Shown here: in pieces, positions 41,614-50,968 of the stretch
Layout: each line of letters begins with the position of its first letter
How positions within the stretch are numbered: the first letter of the stretch is position 1
NCBI RefSeq assembly: GCF_041624475.1
Contig: NZ_JBFJUX010000008.1
Coordinates: 1-64,000 of the forward strand
DNA length: 64,000 nt
Direction: 5' to 3'
Source of the DNA: Litorivivens sp041624475
GTDB lineage: Bacteria; Pseudomonadota; Gammaproteobacteria; Pseudomonadales; Spongiibacteraceae
Position numbers and translations under genes: made by a program
The notes under the pieces: generated by a model
What the model was told of the DNA's origin: nothing
The model's input: the letters and a program-made list of their open reading frames with translations, nothing else
Databases searched by the model: none

Positions 41614-43157
41614 TTCGTCTGCAGAAGGATACGGCCAAAGACCTGATTGGCCTGCACGGCTGGATGGGCGTGGCGCTGGGCCTGTTGTTATACGTTGTTA
41701 TCCTTACCGGCACCCTCGCGGTGTTTGAGCAGGAGTTGGCGACTTGGGCCAACCCCCTGCCGGAACCTGTACCTACAGCCTTTCCCAAAGGCATCGGGCC
41801 AGTGCTCAACGACATCTACCAGCGCAACGACCCAGCCTATGGCGACGAGGTTTTTGTCTTTCCCGCCGCTGACGGCAGGCTGCGGGCCTTGTTTCACACC
41901 CATATCGAGAGCGATGAGGGGCATGGGGTGGAAAAAGGGGTATTGGCCCTGATCGACCCCACCACCCTGACGGTTGTGGATGAGCGTGAAGGCGAAGTCG
42001 AGGCTCTGTTCCATGAATCGAGCAGTACAGTGCTCACCGACTTTCTGGTGGATTTGCATGTGCGCCTGCTGTTGCCCGGCCAGTGGGGCCTGTTGCTGAC
42101 GGGCATACTGGGCTTTGCCATGCTGGCAGCAGCGGTGACCGGGTTTGTTATCCATCGCCACCTGTTTAAGGATATGTTCACCCTCCGCAAGCGGGGCGAT
42201 TCCGTGCTCACTGCCCGGGACGCCCACGTGGTGGCGGGCACCTGGAATCTGCCCTTCGCCTTTATGCTCGCCTTTACCGGTGCCTTTTTCAGTTTTGGTG
42301 GCGCCATTGGCCTGCCAGCCATCGCCTATGTGGCCTTTGGCGGCGACGTGGATACGGTTACCGAAGAAGTGCTCACGCCACCCATCCCGACCGACGAAAG
42401 CCCGGCTCCACTCTATGATCTGGAAGCCATTTTTGACGACGCCCGCCAGCGCACTGGCCTGGAGCTGACCGGCCTGCAGATACTGCACTGGGGCAGGGCG
42501 GATGCTTCTGTGCAAATGTCCATGCAAACCGCCGAGGGTAAGCTGCTGCCCGATCACCTGCTGTATCAGGGGGCGACCGGCGAATTCCTTGGAGTGAAGC
42601 CTTCCTTGGGGCAGGAGCCCTCCCTCGGTGGCGACCTGGCGGGGCTGATGTCGCCCCTGCATTTTGGCAATTTCGCGGGTTTGCTCTCGAAGATTGTCTG
42701 GTTTGCCTTCGGCTTTGCCAGTGCCTACGTCACTCTGAGCGGGCTGCGCTTGTGGACGGCCCGCCGCCGCGATGCGCCGGGCTGGGCGTGGCTGGAGAAA
42801 CTGACGGGCTGGGTGGGGTATGGTTTGCCGGCAGGGCTTGCACTTACCGCCGCCATCTTTCTGACGGCTGGCACCGAGCTGTCGTTGGTGTTTTTTGCAG
42901 CCGCAGGGCTTCTTGCGTTGCCCGCGTTTTGGCTGGAAAGCGATCGTTACTCCAGTCTGAATCGCTACCTTCTGGCTGTATTGCTCCTTCTGTTGCCGCT
43001 GGTCCGATGGCTGAGTGGCGGCCCCCTTGGGTGGAGCACACTGCCAGGCGTGCTCGCAGTCGATCTGGTTTTCCTGTTGGCTGGTTGCGGCTGCTTGTTG
43101 AGCATCAGGCGCAAGCCGGTGACGCCTGAGACACTGAGATTGGCGGAATCCGTATGA
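41610..43157 (+). CDS. PepSY-associated TM helix protein (second copy, PiuB-like)
   Basis: 515 residues from GTG 41610. GGAGG is ideally placed upstream and the codon overlaps the previous stop. IGLHGWMGVALGLLLYVVILTGTLAVFEQEL is the canonical first PepSY helix; further helices at ~145-165, ~210-230 and ~365-385, then an extra C-terminal block of 4-5 helices (~410-500). Longer than the copy at 2877 because of this block. Likely ferric-siderophore reductase or iron-handling membrane protein. Followed by a small gene overlapping by ATGA. Confidence 0.88.
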   Translation: MIRLQKDTAKDLIGLHGWMGVALGLLLYVVILTGTLAVFEQELATWANPLPEPVPTAFPKGIGPVLNDIYQRNDPAYGDEVFVFPAADGRLRALFHTHIESDEGHGVEKGVLALIDPTTLTVVDEREGEVEALFHESSSTVLTDFLVDLHVRLLLPGQWGLLLTGILGFAMLAAAVTGFVIHRHLFKDMFTLRKRGDSVLTARDAHVVAGTWNLPFAFMLAFTGAFFSFGGAIGLPAIAYVAFGGDVDTVTEEVLTPPIPTDESPAPLYDLEAIFDDARQRTGLELTGLQILHWGRADASVQMSMQTAEGKLLPDHLLYQGATGEFLGVKPSLGQEPSLGGDLAGLMSPLHFGNFAGLLSKIVWFAFGFASAYVTLSGLRLWTARRRDAPGWAWLEKLTGWVGYGLPAGLALTAAIFLTAGTELSLVFFAAAGLLALPAFWLESDRYSSLNRYLLAVLLLLLPLVRWLSGGPLGWSTLPGVLAVDLVFLLAGCGCLLSIRRKPVTPETLRLAESV

Positions 43158-43477
43158 GCATCCAGGCGTTCACGTTGATTGCCGTAGCGTTCAGCTTGGT
43201 TTGCCTTCTGTTGTTGGCCCTATCTGACCCGAAACGCGCACGCGTGTCGCGACGCGCGCAGGTCATGGTGTTGTCGGCGGAAACACGCAAAGCGCTGACG
43301 ATCTTGTCGATACTGCCTACCCTTGTTTTTGTCCCTTTTGGCCTCTATGCCCCCTTGTTGTTGTGGCTGGGCAGCGTGCTGGTGAGCGGCTGGTTGCTGG
43401 CACTGTTGTTGCCGCTGTTTGCTGAGGTTGAAAAAAGTATGGGTACCTCCAGGCGGTTTTCCAAAATCCAGAAATAG
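43154..43477 (+). CDS. Small membrane protein, DUF3325-like
   Basis: 107 residues with an N-terminal helix (~5-23), a basic loop (DPKRARVSRRAQ) and two further helices (~45-95). Overlaps the PepSY stop by ATGA. DUF3325 proteins occupy exactly this place behind PepSY-TM genes in iron operons; the match is by position and topology. Last gene of the operon. Confidence 0.65.
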   Translation: MSIQAFTLIAVAFSLVCLLLLALSDPKRARVSRRAQVMVLSAETRKALTILSILPTLVFVPFGLYAPLLLWLGSVLVSGWLLALLLPLFAEVEKSMGTSRRFSKIQK

Positions 43478-43620
43478 GATGGCAGGCTTAAATACCTGGA
43501 CGGGGGAAAGCCACAGTGCGGCGGAAAGTGGTTTCTTAGGGCCTCTGCCGTTATAATGCGCAGCCAGATTTTCAGAGGCCTTCGCTGAGGCGAAGACTGT
43601 CCGTAGAGAGGAATAGGTAA

Positions 43621-44046
43621 GTGACTAATTTTTTTGCGAAAAAGCTGACCGTATTGGCTTTTCTGGTAGTGGCAGCTTCAGCCTTTGCGATGACAGATCA
43701 ACAGCGCGCCGAGCTGGAAGAGCGAATCAAGCCTGCGGGCCAGGTGTGCATGGAAGGTGACAGCAGCTGTGGGTCGGCCTCAGCCGCAGGCAGCGCTGGC
43801 AGCGGCAAGTCTGCTGAGGAAATTTACAACACGTCGTGCATGGCGTGCCATACCACTGGCGCGGCGGGTGCTCCCAAGATCGGCGACGCTGCTGCTTGGG
43901 AAGAGCGTCTGGGCAAGGGTATTGAAGAGGTTTATGCCAATGCCATCAACGGCATTAACGGCATGCCGCCAAAAGGCACCTGCATGAGCTGTTCCGATGA
44001 CGAGATCAAGGCGACAGTTGATTACATTGTTGAAAACAGCAAGTAA
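43621..44046 (+). CDS. Cytochrome c5
   Basis: 141 residues starting at GTG 43621, preceded by GAGGAATA. Signal peptide with cleavage after AFA (~residue 23). A Gly/Ser/Ala linker, then a monohaem c domain: haem motif C73-MA-C76-H77 and axial Met in NGMPPKG. The extra Cys pair in CMSCSDDEI, near the C-terminus, is the disulfide typical of cytochrome c5. Periplasmic electron carrier. Followed by a strong terminator, so independent of the haem genes downstream. Confidence 0.92.
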   Translation: MTNFFAKKLTVLAFLVVAASAFAMTDQQRAELEERIKPAGQVCMEGDSSCGSASAAGSAGSGKSAEEIYNTSCMACHTTGAAGAPKIGDAAAWEERLGKGIEEVYANAINGINGMPPKGTCMSCSDDEIKATVDYIVENSK

Positions 44047-44070
44047 TCGCCTAAATATTGTCTAAGTTTG

Positions 44071-44101
44071 AAAATGCCGCGCTTGTCGCGGCATTTTTTT
44101 T
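44071..44101 (+). terminator. Terminator after cytochrome c5 gene
   Basis: Ten-bp stem AAATGCCGCG / CGCGGCATTT with a CTTGT loop followed by T residues, 25 bp after the stop. Confidence 0.9.
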
Positions 44102-44182
44102 GTCGGAAGCTTCGGGAATCGCGTATTGCGGCCCTGCTCTGCAGGCTGGACAGTCTCTACTAAACCAGTGTACCAATAGACT

Positions 44183-45067
44183 ATGCCGACAAACCCCAAG
44201 CCGCCGTCATTTGTACGTGTTAGTTCTGACCCGCAAAAGGATTTGTTGCGGCAGGTCACTGCGTCTTTAAAAGACGGTTCACTGGAGCTGCCCAGCCTGC
44301 CTGACGTGGCTTTGGACGTGCGCTCTGTCGCTGCTGAGCGTGATCTGGGGATATCGGATCTGGTCACCGTTATACAGCAGGACCCGGGCTTAAGTACCTA
44401 CCTGATAAAGGTATCCAACAGCGTTTATTACCGCCGGGCGAAGCCGGCGCTGACGCTGGCTCAGGCAATCAGCCGTCTTGGGGTGTCGAGTACACGGGAC
44501 TTATCGTCGAGTTATGCCATTCGCACCTTGTTCTTTATGCGCAACAAGGAAATCAAAGGCTATCTCCGCGATATCTGGAAGCGCAGCGTTTATACCGGGT
44601 CTCTGGCCCACGTGATGGCAGGGCGTTGTGACATGGCCCCGGATCGGGCTTTGCTGGCAGGGCTGATTCAGGATATCGGTGCCTTGCCGCTGCTGATGCA
44701 TCTGGAGAAATACCCGGCGCTGTTGGCTGATCGCGACAAGGTGGCGGCGTTGATAAATCAGTACAGCGGCAAGATCAGTGCGTTGATTCTCAATGCCTGG
44801 CATTTCGACGATGAGCTGGTCAATGTCGGGCTGGAGCGCGAGAACTGGTTGCGCGATAAGCGTCCGCAGGCGGACCTCGCTGACCTGATCCTGGTGGCCC
44901 GCTACCACACCTATATCGGTGAGACGGCGGTTCGAGGACTCCCCCCGCTTTTTCAAATTCCGGCCTTTCGCAAGCTGCCGCTGGGTGAGCTTGATCCCGA
45001 AGAGGGGCTTGCCTTTATCAAGACTGCCAAAGCTGAAGTAGAGGCGATGCGTCAAGCACTGGTTTAG
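44183..45067 (+). CDS. HDOD domain protein
   Basis: 294 residues. The HDOD domain fills residues ~30-230: LPSLPDVALDVRSV, VIQQDPGLSTYLIKVSNSVYYR, ISRLGVSSTRDL and GLIQDIGALPLLM. These proteins lack the metal site of HD phosphohydrolases and act as signalling scaffolds. The gene stands alone between a terminator and the cytochrome cluster. No other output domain is fused. The ATG 44183 lies soon after the cytochrome c5 terminator with a weak leader. Confidence 0.9.
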   Translation: MPTNPKPPSFVRVSSDPQKDLLRQVTASLKDGSLELPSLPDVALDVRSVAAERDLGISDLVTVIQQDPGLSTYLIKVSNSVYYRRAKPALTLAQAISRLGVSSTRDLSSSYAIRTLFFMRNKEIKGYLRDIWKRSVYTGSLAHVMAGRCDMAPDRALLAGLIQDIGALPLLMHLEKYPALLADRDKVAALINQYSGKISALILNAWHFDDELVNVGLERENWLRDKRPQADLADLILVARYHTYIGETAVRGLPPLFQIPAFRKLPLGELDPEEGLAFIKTAKAEVEAMRQALV

Positions 45068-45168
45068 TCGCTCAGTCGCTGCAAAGTTGGCGCTGTGCAC
45101 TTAATGCTCATTCTGGGCTAAAATACTTGGCTGAATTTGCCCGCAGCCGTATATCAGGAAAAAACATA

Positions 45169-45861
45169 ATGATAATCAAACGCTTGCTGAAGATTTGCAG
45201 TGTTCTGCCCGTAGTAGTGGCGGTGATGGCCTGTAGCGACGACCCCGCCGTAAGTATCGATAGTCAGGCTGCGGCCCAACAGGCCCAGAGTCTCTTGGCG
45301 ACTGGCAATGTCAGCGACGGCAAACAGTTGTATGTCGCTTGTCAGGCCTGTCACGGCGCGAAAGGAGAGGGCATCAAGGCCATGAATGCGCCGTCCCTTG
45401 TCAACCAAAGCCCCTGGTATCTGAAGCGACAAATGCTGGCCTTTAAAGAAGGCCGTCGCGGTACCCATCCCAAAGACGTCTATGGTCAGCAGATGGTGGC
45501 TATTGCCACCACCATTGCCGATGAAGCGGCTGTCGATGCGCTGGTGGCCTATATCGACTCACTGCCCAACCGCGCCCCGGAAGCAACGGTTGCGGGAAAT
45601 ATAAAGAAGGGTGAGGACTACTATTCCATGGTCTGCGGCTCCTGCCACGGACCCAATGCCGAAGGTAATAAGCTGCTGGACTCTCCGGCCCTGGCCGGCG
45701 TTGACGACTGGTATCTGGTGCGTCAGTTTGAGCTGTTCCGCAAGGGCATCCGCGGCGCCGACGACAAATACGGCCGTCAGATGGTCATGATGGCACCGGC
45801 GCTGCCCACCGATGAAGACGTGCGCAACGTCGTCAGTTATATCCAGACACTCGCCGAGTAA
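45169..45861 (+). CDS. Diheme cytochrome c4-like lipoprotein
   Basis: 230 residues from ATG 45169 with AGGAAAA upstream. Lipobox VMAC (Cys22) follows the signal helix, so it is lipid-anchored. Two similar c-type domains: haem motifs C58-QA-C61-H62 and C156-GS-C159-H160, each followed by PSLVNQSPWYLKRQ- or PALAGVDDWYLVRQ-type sequence and a Met axial ligand (YGQQMV, YGRQMV). The ~100-residue internal duplication is the cytochrome c4 architecture. It is the first gene of a cluster with a diheme peroxidase-like protein (3-bp gap), so it probably shuttles electrons for it. Confidence 0.9.
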   Translation: MIIKRLLKICSVLPVVVAVMACSDDPAVSIDSQAAAQQAQSLLATGNVSDGKQLYVACQACHGAKGEGIKAMNAPSLVNQSPWYLKRQMLAFKEGRRGTHPKDVYGQQMVAIATTIADEAAVDALVAYIDSLPNRAPEATVAGNIKKGEDYYSMVCGSCHGPNAEGNKLLDSPALAGVDDWYLVRQFELFRKGIRGADDKYGRQMVMMAPALPTDEDVRNVVSYIQTLAE

Positions 45862-45864
45862 GTG

Positions 45865-47046
45865 ATGCGCCGCTGGCTTGTTATAATCAGCCTTTGCTGT
45901 GCGGAAGCTTGGGCTGACGATTGGCGGCTGAATGCCGCCTGTCCGCCGGGGTTTGTCAGCGACAGCGGCGTGTGCCGCTTCCGCTCACTCTACAGTGGCT
46001 ACCCCTCCTTGCAGGATGCCGGTATGGGTGGGCTCAAAGTTGGCCTGCCCACTCCGCGCGATGGCTTTACCGCACAGCAAATTGATCTGGGGCGTCTGCT
46101 GTTTTTTGACCCGCTGTTGTCGGGTGACGGTTCGGTGTCCTGTGCCAGCTGCCATCAGCCTGACAAAGGTTTTACCGATGGCCTGGCCCTGAGCAAGGGA
46201 ATTCACGGGCAGACAGCGGAGCGTTCCGCGCCGAGTCTGTGGAACGTGGGTTTTCTGCAAACGCTGTTTTGGGATGCCCGCGCAAGCTCACTCGAACAGC
46301 AGTTACTCGGGCCGCTCTACGCTGAACACGAAATGGGTAATACCCCGGAGCAGTTACTGGCCAGTTTGCGCGGCAACCCCATTTATACGGATTTGTTTAA
46401 GCAGGCTTTTGGCGAAAAAGGCCTGACGCTGGATACGATTTACACCGCGCTGGCGGCGTTTGAGGCCTCGTTGATTTCACTTAACAGCCGCTATGACCTG
46501 TATGCTCACGGCTTTCATGAGGTTCTGAGCGAGCCGGAAATTGAGGGCATGAATATCTTCCGCTCATTTGTGGCCCGCTGCGCCGAATGCCATACGCCAC
46601 CGCTGTTTACCAACCAGCAGCTGGCGGTGCTTGGTACACCGGAGCCCACCGGACGGCCGCTGGACATCGGTGCCGAGGGCCCCACCGGTGACCGCTCTTT
46701 GCGCGGTGGCTTCAAGGTGCCCACCTTGCGCAATATTGAACTGACCGCGCCCTATATGCATTCCGGACGCTTCAAGACGCTGCGTGAAACCGTGGAGTTT
46801 TATACTAAAGGGCGCGGTCACGCCGTACCTGAGGGTGAGCATCTGAGTATTCACTGGCATATCTGGGAGCCAAAGCTGACCGATACCGAGCTTGATCGCC
46901 TAGTGGACTTTCTCAAGACCTTGACTGACCAAAGCTTTATGCCCGTTATTCCCGAGCGCGTACCCTCCGGCCTGTCGGTTGCGGACGCGCTTAATCATTC
47001 TGAAACTGTAGAACCCACCTCTGTCGCAATGGGAGACAGCCCATGA
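45865..47046 (+). CDS. Diheme cytochrome c peroxidase/MauG-family protein
   Basis: 393 residues from ATG 45865, 3 bp after the previous stop; a GTG one codon earlier is equally possible. Signal peptide to ~residue 18 (CAEAWA), so periplasmic. CCP/MauG features: N-terminal LGRLLFFDPLLSGDGSVSC, haem C93-x2-C96-H97 (CASCH), second haem C239-x2-C242-H243 (CAECH), and the APYMHSGRFKTLRETVEFY region. Members reduce peroxide or oxidise protein/organic substrates. An extra N-terminal CPPGFVSDSGVC segment and ~40 residues beyond the usual C-terminus are seen. Overlaps the next start by ATGA, hence an operon. Confidence 0.92.
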   Translation: MRRWLVIISLCCAEAWADDWRLNAACPPGFVSDSGVCRFRSLYSGYPSLQDAGMGGLKVGLPTPRDGFTAQQIDLGRLLFFDPLLSGDGSVSCASCHQPDKGFTDGLALSKGIHGQTAERSAPSLWNVGFLQTLFWDARASSLEQQLLGPLYAEHEMGNTPEQLLASLRGNPIYTDLFKQAFGEKGLTLDTIYTALAAFEASLISLNSRYDLYAHGFHEVLSEPEIEGMNIFRSFVARCAECHTPPLFTNQQLAVLGTPEPTGRPLDIGAEGPTGDRSLRGGFKVPTLRNIELTAPYMHSGRFKTLRETVEFYTKGRGHAVPEGEHLSIHWHIWEPKLTDTELDRLVDFLKTLTDQSFMPVIPERVPSGLSVADALNHSETVEPTSVAMGDSP

Positions 47047-48488
47047 AAAAAATAACGCTCCTGCTCAGCCTCTTACTGTGTATGCCTGTGCTGGCAAAAG
47101 ACATTGTCGTCAAGGATGGCGAGTCCATTCAGGCGGCCGTCAACGAGGCGGTCAGCGGTGATGTGATTCTGGTGCAACCCGGAACCTACCGTGAAAGCGT
47201 TTATATCGACAAAGACAACATCACCCTGCGCGGCGTGGTGGTGGAAGGCGAATGGCCGGTAATGGAGGGTGACCACAAGCTGAATGATGCCATTCTCTAT
47301 TCCGGAAATAATGTGACCGTCGAGTGGCTCAAAATCATGCATTACAAAGGTAATGCGATCATGGGCCAGTCGGGCAACAACTACGTAATTCGCAACAACT
47401 GGGTTGTCGATACCGGGGTCTACGGCATCTTTCCCCAGTACGGCAAGAACGGCTTGATTGAATACAACGTGCTTAGCGGTATCGAAGACGCGGCGATTTA
47501 TGTAGGCATGTGCGACAACGTCGACGTGAAGCACAACGAAGTCTTTGACAGCGTAGCCGGCATCGAAATCGAAAATACGCGCCACGCGCTGGTGGAAAAC
47601 AACTACGCCCACAATAATACCGCCGGTGTTCTGGTATTCATTACACCGGGCCTGCCGATTAAAACCGCCTACGATATTATTGTGCGTAACAATTTTGTGG
47701 TGAATAACAACACCCCCAATTTTGGTGCGCCGGGTTCCATCGTCTCGAAAGTGCCGGTCGGCATCGGCATTGTGGTGATGGCTGCTGACGATGTAAAAAT
47801 TGAAGGCAATATCATTACCGGCAATCAGACCGCCGGTATTGTTATTACCGACCTGGCCTTTGTGACCGATGTGGCCAGCGACACGGAAAGCGAACCCAAT
47901 CCTGATAATATCCAGATTCTGGATAACCTGATGTTCAATAATGGCTCCGATCCGGTTGCGGAAGTGAAAGCGGCCATGCTGACCAAATTCAAAACTACCG
48001 GGCCGGATATTCTCGCCAATGTCGGTAGTGCACAGGAGCCGGACAACTGCATACTGAATGCCGAGCGTTATACCTCTTTCGGTATTGGCAAATGGAGCAA
48101 GTGCGACATTACCACCACGGCTGATGTCAAAACCTACCTGCTGCCGGCCGACGCCGCACCGCGCGAAATTGAAACCGACGCCGACCGGGTGGCGCGCCTT
48201 TACAAAGGCATCTGTGCCGGTTGCCATGCGTACAATCTGCGTATGATAGGGCCGCCTGCCATGGCCATTCAGGCGCAGTATTACGACAACCCCCAGGGGA
48301 TCGCCGATTACCTAGCCAACCCGGTGAAAAAGCGCCCGGATTTTCCGCCCATGCCATCACAGGGTCATTTGTCGGAAGAACTCCGTTTGAAAGTGGCTGA
48401 GTACATGTTGTGTCTGTCGCCGAAAAAGCTGGAAGCGGTTGCGGCAACACAAGGGCAAGTGGCGAAATGTGAGGAGCCTTCGAATTAA
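47043..48488 (+). CDS. Right-handed parallel beta-helix protein fused to C-terminal cytochrome c
   Basis: 481 residues. Signal peptide MKKITLLLSLLLCMPVLA. Residues ~20-330 are right-handed beta-helix repeats (NosD/pectate-lyase-like, with many N-N and I.. G-x-x-V turns, for example VIRNNWVVDTGVYGIF). Then a linker with Cys and a c-type cytochrome domain: haem C391-AG-C394-H395 and Met in FPPMPSQG near 435-440. Family name commonly given is parallel beta-helix domain-containing protein. Overlaps the peroxidase gene by ATGA. Probably a periplasmic substrate-binding or lyase-like domain tied to electron transfer. Exact chemistry unknown. Confidence 0.85.
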   Translation: MKKITLLLSLLLCMPVLAKDIVVKDGESIQAAVNEAVSGDVILVQPGTYRESVYIDKDNITLRGVVVEGEWPVMEGDHKLNDAILYSGNNVTVEWLKIMHYKGNAIMGQSGNNYVIRNNWVVDTGVYGIFPQYGKNGLIEYNVLSGIEDAAIYVGMCDNVDVKHNEVFDSVAGIEIENTRHALVENNYAHNNTAGVLVFITPGLPIKTAYDIIVRNNFVVNNNTPNFGAPGSIVSKVPVGIGIVVMAADDVKIEGNIITGNQTAGIVITDLAFVTDVASDTESEPNPDNIQILDNLMFNNGSDPVAEVKAAMLTKFKTTGPDILANVGSAQEPDNCILNAERYTSFGIGKWSKCDITTTADVKTYLLPADAAPREIETDADRVARLYKGICAGCHAYNLRMIGPPAMAIQAQYYDNPQGIADYLANPVKKRPDFPPMPSQGHLSEELRLKVAEYMLCLSPKKLEAVAATQGQVAKCEEPSN

Positions 48489-48551
48489 CGACCTGCTCTC
48501 ACCCCGATCGTCTTTTGGTGGAAGGGGCGAGTAGAACCCCGGTCCATGTGT

Positions 48552-48584
48552 CCCCTCTCCTTGGGGAGAGGGCTAGGGTGAAGG
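48552..48584. repeat. CCCTCTCC-type palindromic repeat
   Basis: Stem CCCTCTCC / GGAGAGGG with a TTGG loop followed by CTAGGGTGAAGGG. Same cores as the repeats at 26939 and 40851. Located between the beta-helix gene and the TonB-dependent receptor gene, with a diverged CTCACCCC left arm near 48497. Confidence 0.75.
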
Positions 48585-48609
48585 GATATTGCACTGGAGA
48601 ATAATAATA

Positions 48610-50865
48610 ATGAAAAAGTACTCGTGCCAATGGGTGTTGGTTCTGATGGCTACAACGCTTCCTGCCATCGCCAAAGATCTCTCTCTGGAAGAGGTCGTCG
48701 TGACCGCGCAGAAGCGGGAACAGAATGCACAAACAGTACCTGTCACGGTAGACACCTTTTCATCGACGGATGTTGAAAACACCGGCGCCCTGATTCTGGA
48801 AGATATGCAGGACTATATTCCCGGTTTTCAGGTCGGGGAGGATGTGCACGGCGGTGGTATTACGCAGTCTCAGTTGATTGTGCGCGGCGTCAAAGGCTCC
48901 AATATCAGTACCGGCGGTGATCCGTCGGTTGCCACCTTCTACGACGAGGTTTACCTGCCGAAGGCGGCGACCACGGTAGCCTTCTCCGATATGCAACAGA
49001 TCGAGGTCTTGAAAGGTCCGCAGGGCACCCTGTTCGGCCGCAACGCTGCGGCGGGTGTGGTGAACATGATTCCCAATGCGCCCAGTGAAGAAACCGAGAT
49101 TATGCTCAGTGCCCGACTGGGTAATTATGGGTTGCGTCGCTACGAAGCGCTGGGTAATTTCAGTGCAGGCGGATTGGCTGTTCGCGCTAACGCGCTGACT
49201 AACCAGCGCGATGCGGTTATCGAAAACTTTGGGCCGTCTCCAAACGACCCCCGCGAGCAGGATAATCAGGCAGCGCGCCTGGCGGTGCGTTGGGATGCTC
49301 TTAACTGGCTCAGCCTGCAACTATCCTACGACTACGACAAGGTCGATAACGGGCCCAAGGCGGTGCTCGGTGTGCTTAATGAGCGTACCAACTTTCCCGA
49401 TCCGCGCGACCGCAAGCTGAATACCGATGTGATCGAGGGGCGTGAAAGGCGCGATATGGACGCGCGGACTGGCAAGGCGCTGTTCGATATTAATGAGCAG
49501 TGGTCGGGAAAATTCATTACCAGCTACCGGCAATTTGAAACTTTCAACCTGCAGGATGAAGACGGCACAGGTGACCACGAAGTTTACGTGGATACCAACA
49601 ATATCGAAGACTCGGATATTTTCTACAACGAGCTTCAGTTTAACTTCACAGGTGAGTTTCTCGACCTGGTCCTCGGCATGAACTACAGCGCTGAAGACAC
49701 TTATCAGAAAACCGATCTACGCTTCAGTACGGCTGCAGCGGTGTCGCTGGCCTCAGAGCAGGTGGGATTGCCGCCTACGCTGATCAATACCCTGTTGGGG
49801 CCTTCATATGACGGCACCTTCGGGCAGGAAAGCATGATTAATACCGGCGATTTTGTGAATTACGGCGTCTATGGCGATGCGGATTTCACGATTAACGACC
49901 AATGGAATGTGATTGTCGGTTTGCGCTACTCGAAAGACGAAAAGGAATTCAGCTGGCATGCGCCGCAATCAGATTTTATATTAGCGCAGCTCCTCGGTGA
50001 AAACCTGATCTTTAATACGGAAAACAACGAGCCCGAGTACGCTGAAGAGAGCTGGAGCAAGGTGACCGGGCGACTGGTGGCCAACTATCAGTTTAGCGAC
50101 ACTGCCATGACCTATCTGTCCTACTCGACCGGTTACAAATCTGGCGGTTTTGATTCACTGAATCCCAATACGGGAAAAGTGCCGCTTGATCCGGAAGAGG
50201 TCGAGAATATTGAGTTGGGCCTGAAGGGGGATTTCTTTGACAGCCACCTGCGTACTCAGCTGGCATTTTTCTATATGGAGATTGAAGGCCGGCAGGAGTC
50301 TATCGAATCCCAGGAGCCTGGATCCGGTGCGGCGGTGCCGACTGTTATCAATACCGATGAAGAATACAAAGGCACTGAAATTACCATCGACTGGCTGATC
50401 AGCGATGAGCTTCGCGCGGGTTTGATCTATACCTATCGCAAGCAGGATTCCCAGCGCGAGGCTCACTTTGACTCGCAGGCCGAGTTTCAGGAAGCTGAGC
50501 AGGTTAATACCACAGCACCTCAGGACTACACGATTACCGTGGACTGGTCTCCGGTGCTGTCATTTGGTTCGATCCTGTTTCATCTGGATTACGTCTATAA
50601 AGACAACACAGACCCTGAAAACGAAGATCATCAGGATCGTTTCTTTCAGGTGCCGGGCTACGGTGAAGATTTTGCGATTCTGAATGCGCGTATTCTGTTT
50701 GTGCCGGCCAACAGTAGGGTGGAAGTGGCGCTATGGGGTCGAAATCTGCTGGATGATCGCGGTATCTCCCAGCCCGGCGGCCTTACCGGCGACCTGCTGG
50801 GCACCTACCATGTGGGTGTGCAGGATCCGACCACCTACGGAGTGGATGTGAAGTACGTCTACTAG
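48610..50865 (+). CDS. TonB-dependent outer-membrane receptor
   Basis: 751 residues from ATG 48610 with TGGAGA upstream. Signal peptide to ~residue 21, TonB box LEEVVVTAQK, plug domain with QIEVLKGPQGTLFGRNAAAGVVNM, and a beta-barrel with repeated aromatic strands ending in GVDVKYVY. Sized and patterned as the family of large receptors in marine gammaproteobacteria. The ligand is unknown. It follows the three-gene cytochrome/beta-helix set after 121 bp containing a repeat, so uptake may be linked to those periplasmic enzymes. No Fur site seen immediately upstream. Confidence 0.9.
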   Translation: MKKYSCQWVLVLMATTLPAIAKDLSLEEVVVTAQKREQNAQTVPVTVDTFSSTDVENTGALILEDMQDYIPGFQVGEDVHGGGITQSQLIVRGVKGSNISTGGDPSVATFYDEVYLPKAATTVAFSDMQQIEVLKGPQGTLFGRNAAAGVVNMIPNAPSEETEIMLSARLGNYGLRRYEALGNFSAGGLAVRANALTNQRDAVIENFGPSPNDPREQDNQAARLAVRWDALNWLSLQLSYDYDKVDNGPKAVLGVLNERTNFPDPRDRKLNTDVIEGRERRDMDARTGKALFDINEQWSGKFITSYRQFETFNLQDEDGTGDHEVYVDTNNIEDSDIFYNELQFNFTGEFLDLVLGMNYSAEDTYQKTDLRFSTAAAVSLASEQVGLPPTLINTLLGPSYDGTFGQESMINTGDFVNYGVYGDADFTINDQWNVIVGLRYSKDEKEFSWHAPQSDFILAQLLGENLIFNTENNEPEYAEESWSKVTGRLVANYQFSDTAMTYLSYSTGYKSGGFDSLNPNTGKVPLDPEEVENIELGLKGDFFDSHLRTQLAFFYMEIEGRQESIESQEPGSGAAVPTVINTDEEYKGTEITIDWLISDELRAGLIYTYRKQDSQREAHFDSQAEFQEAEQVNTTAPQDYTITVDWSPVLSFGSILFHLDYVYKDNTDPENEDHQDRFFQVPGYGEDFAILNARILFVPANSRVEVALWGRNLLDDRGISQPGGLTGDLLGTYHVGVQDPTTYGVDVKYVY

Positions 50866-50968
50866 GGTTTTCAGCGACGGCAATGCCACCTTGCGATCTG
50901 GTAATGTCCGCAAGGGTGCCGGAAAGCTACCTTAAGGCCATAACCACGATAACAATCAGGAGCAGGTT

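Noticed and set aside
45166..45180. ATAATGATAATC overlapping the cytochrome c4-like start, resembling a Fur site
   Set aside because: Only the left half matches; the string is the start codon plus Ile codons and the right half-site is absent.
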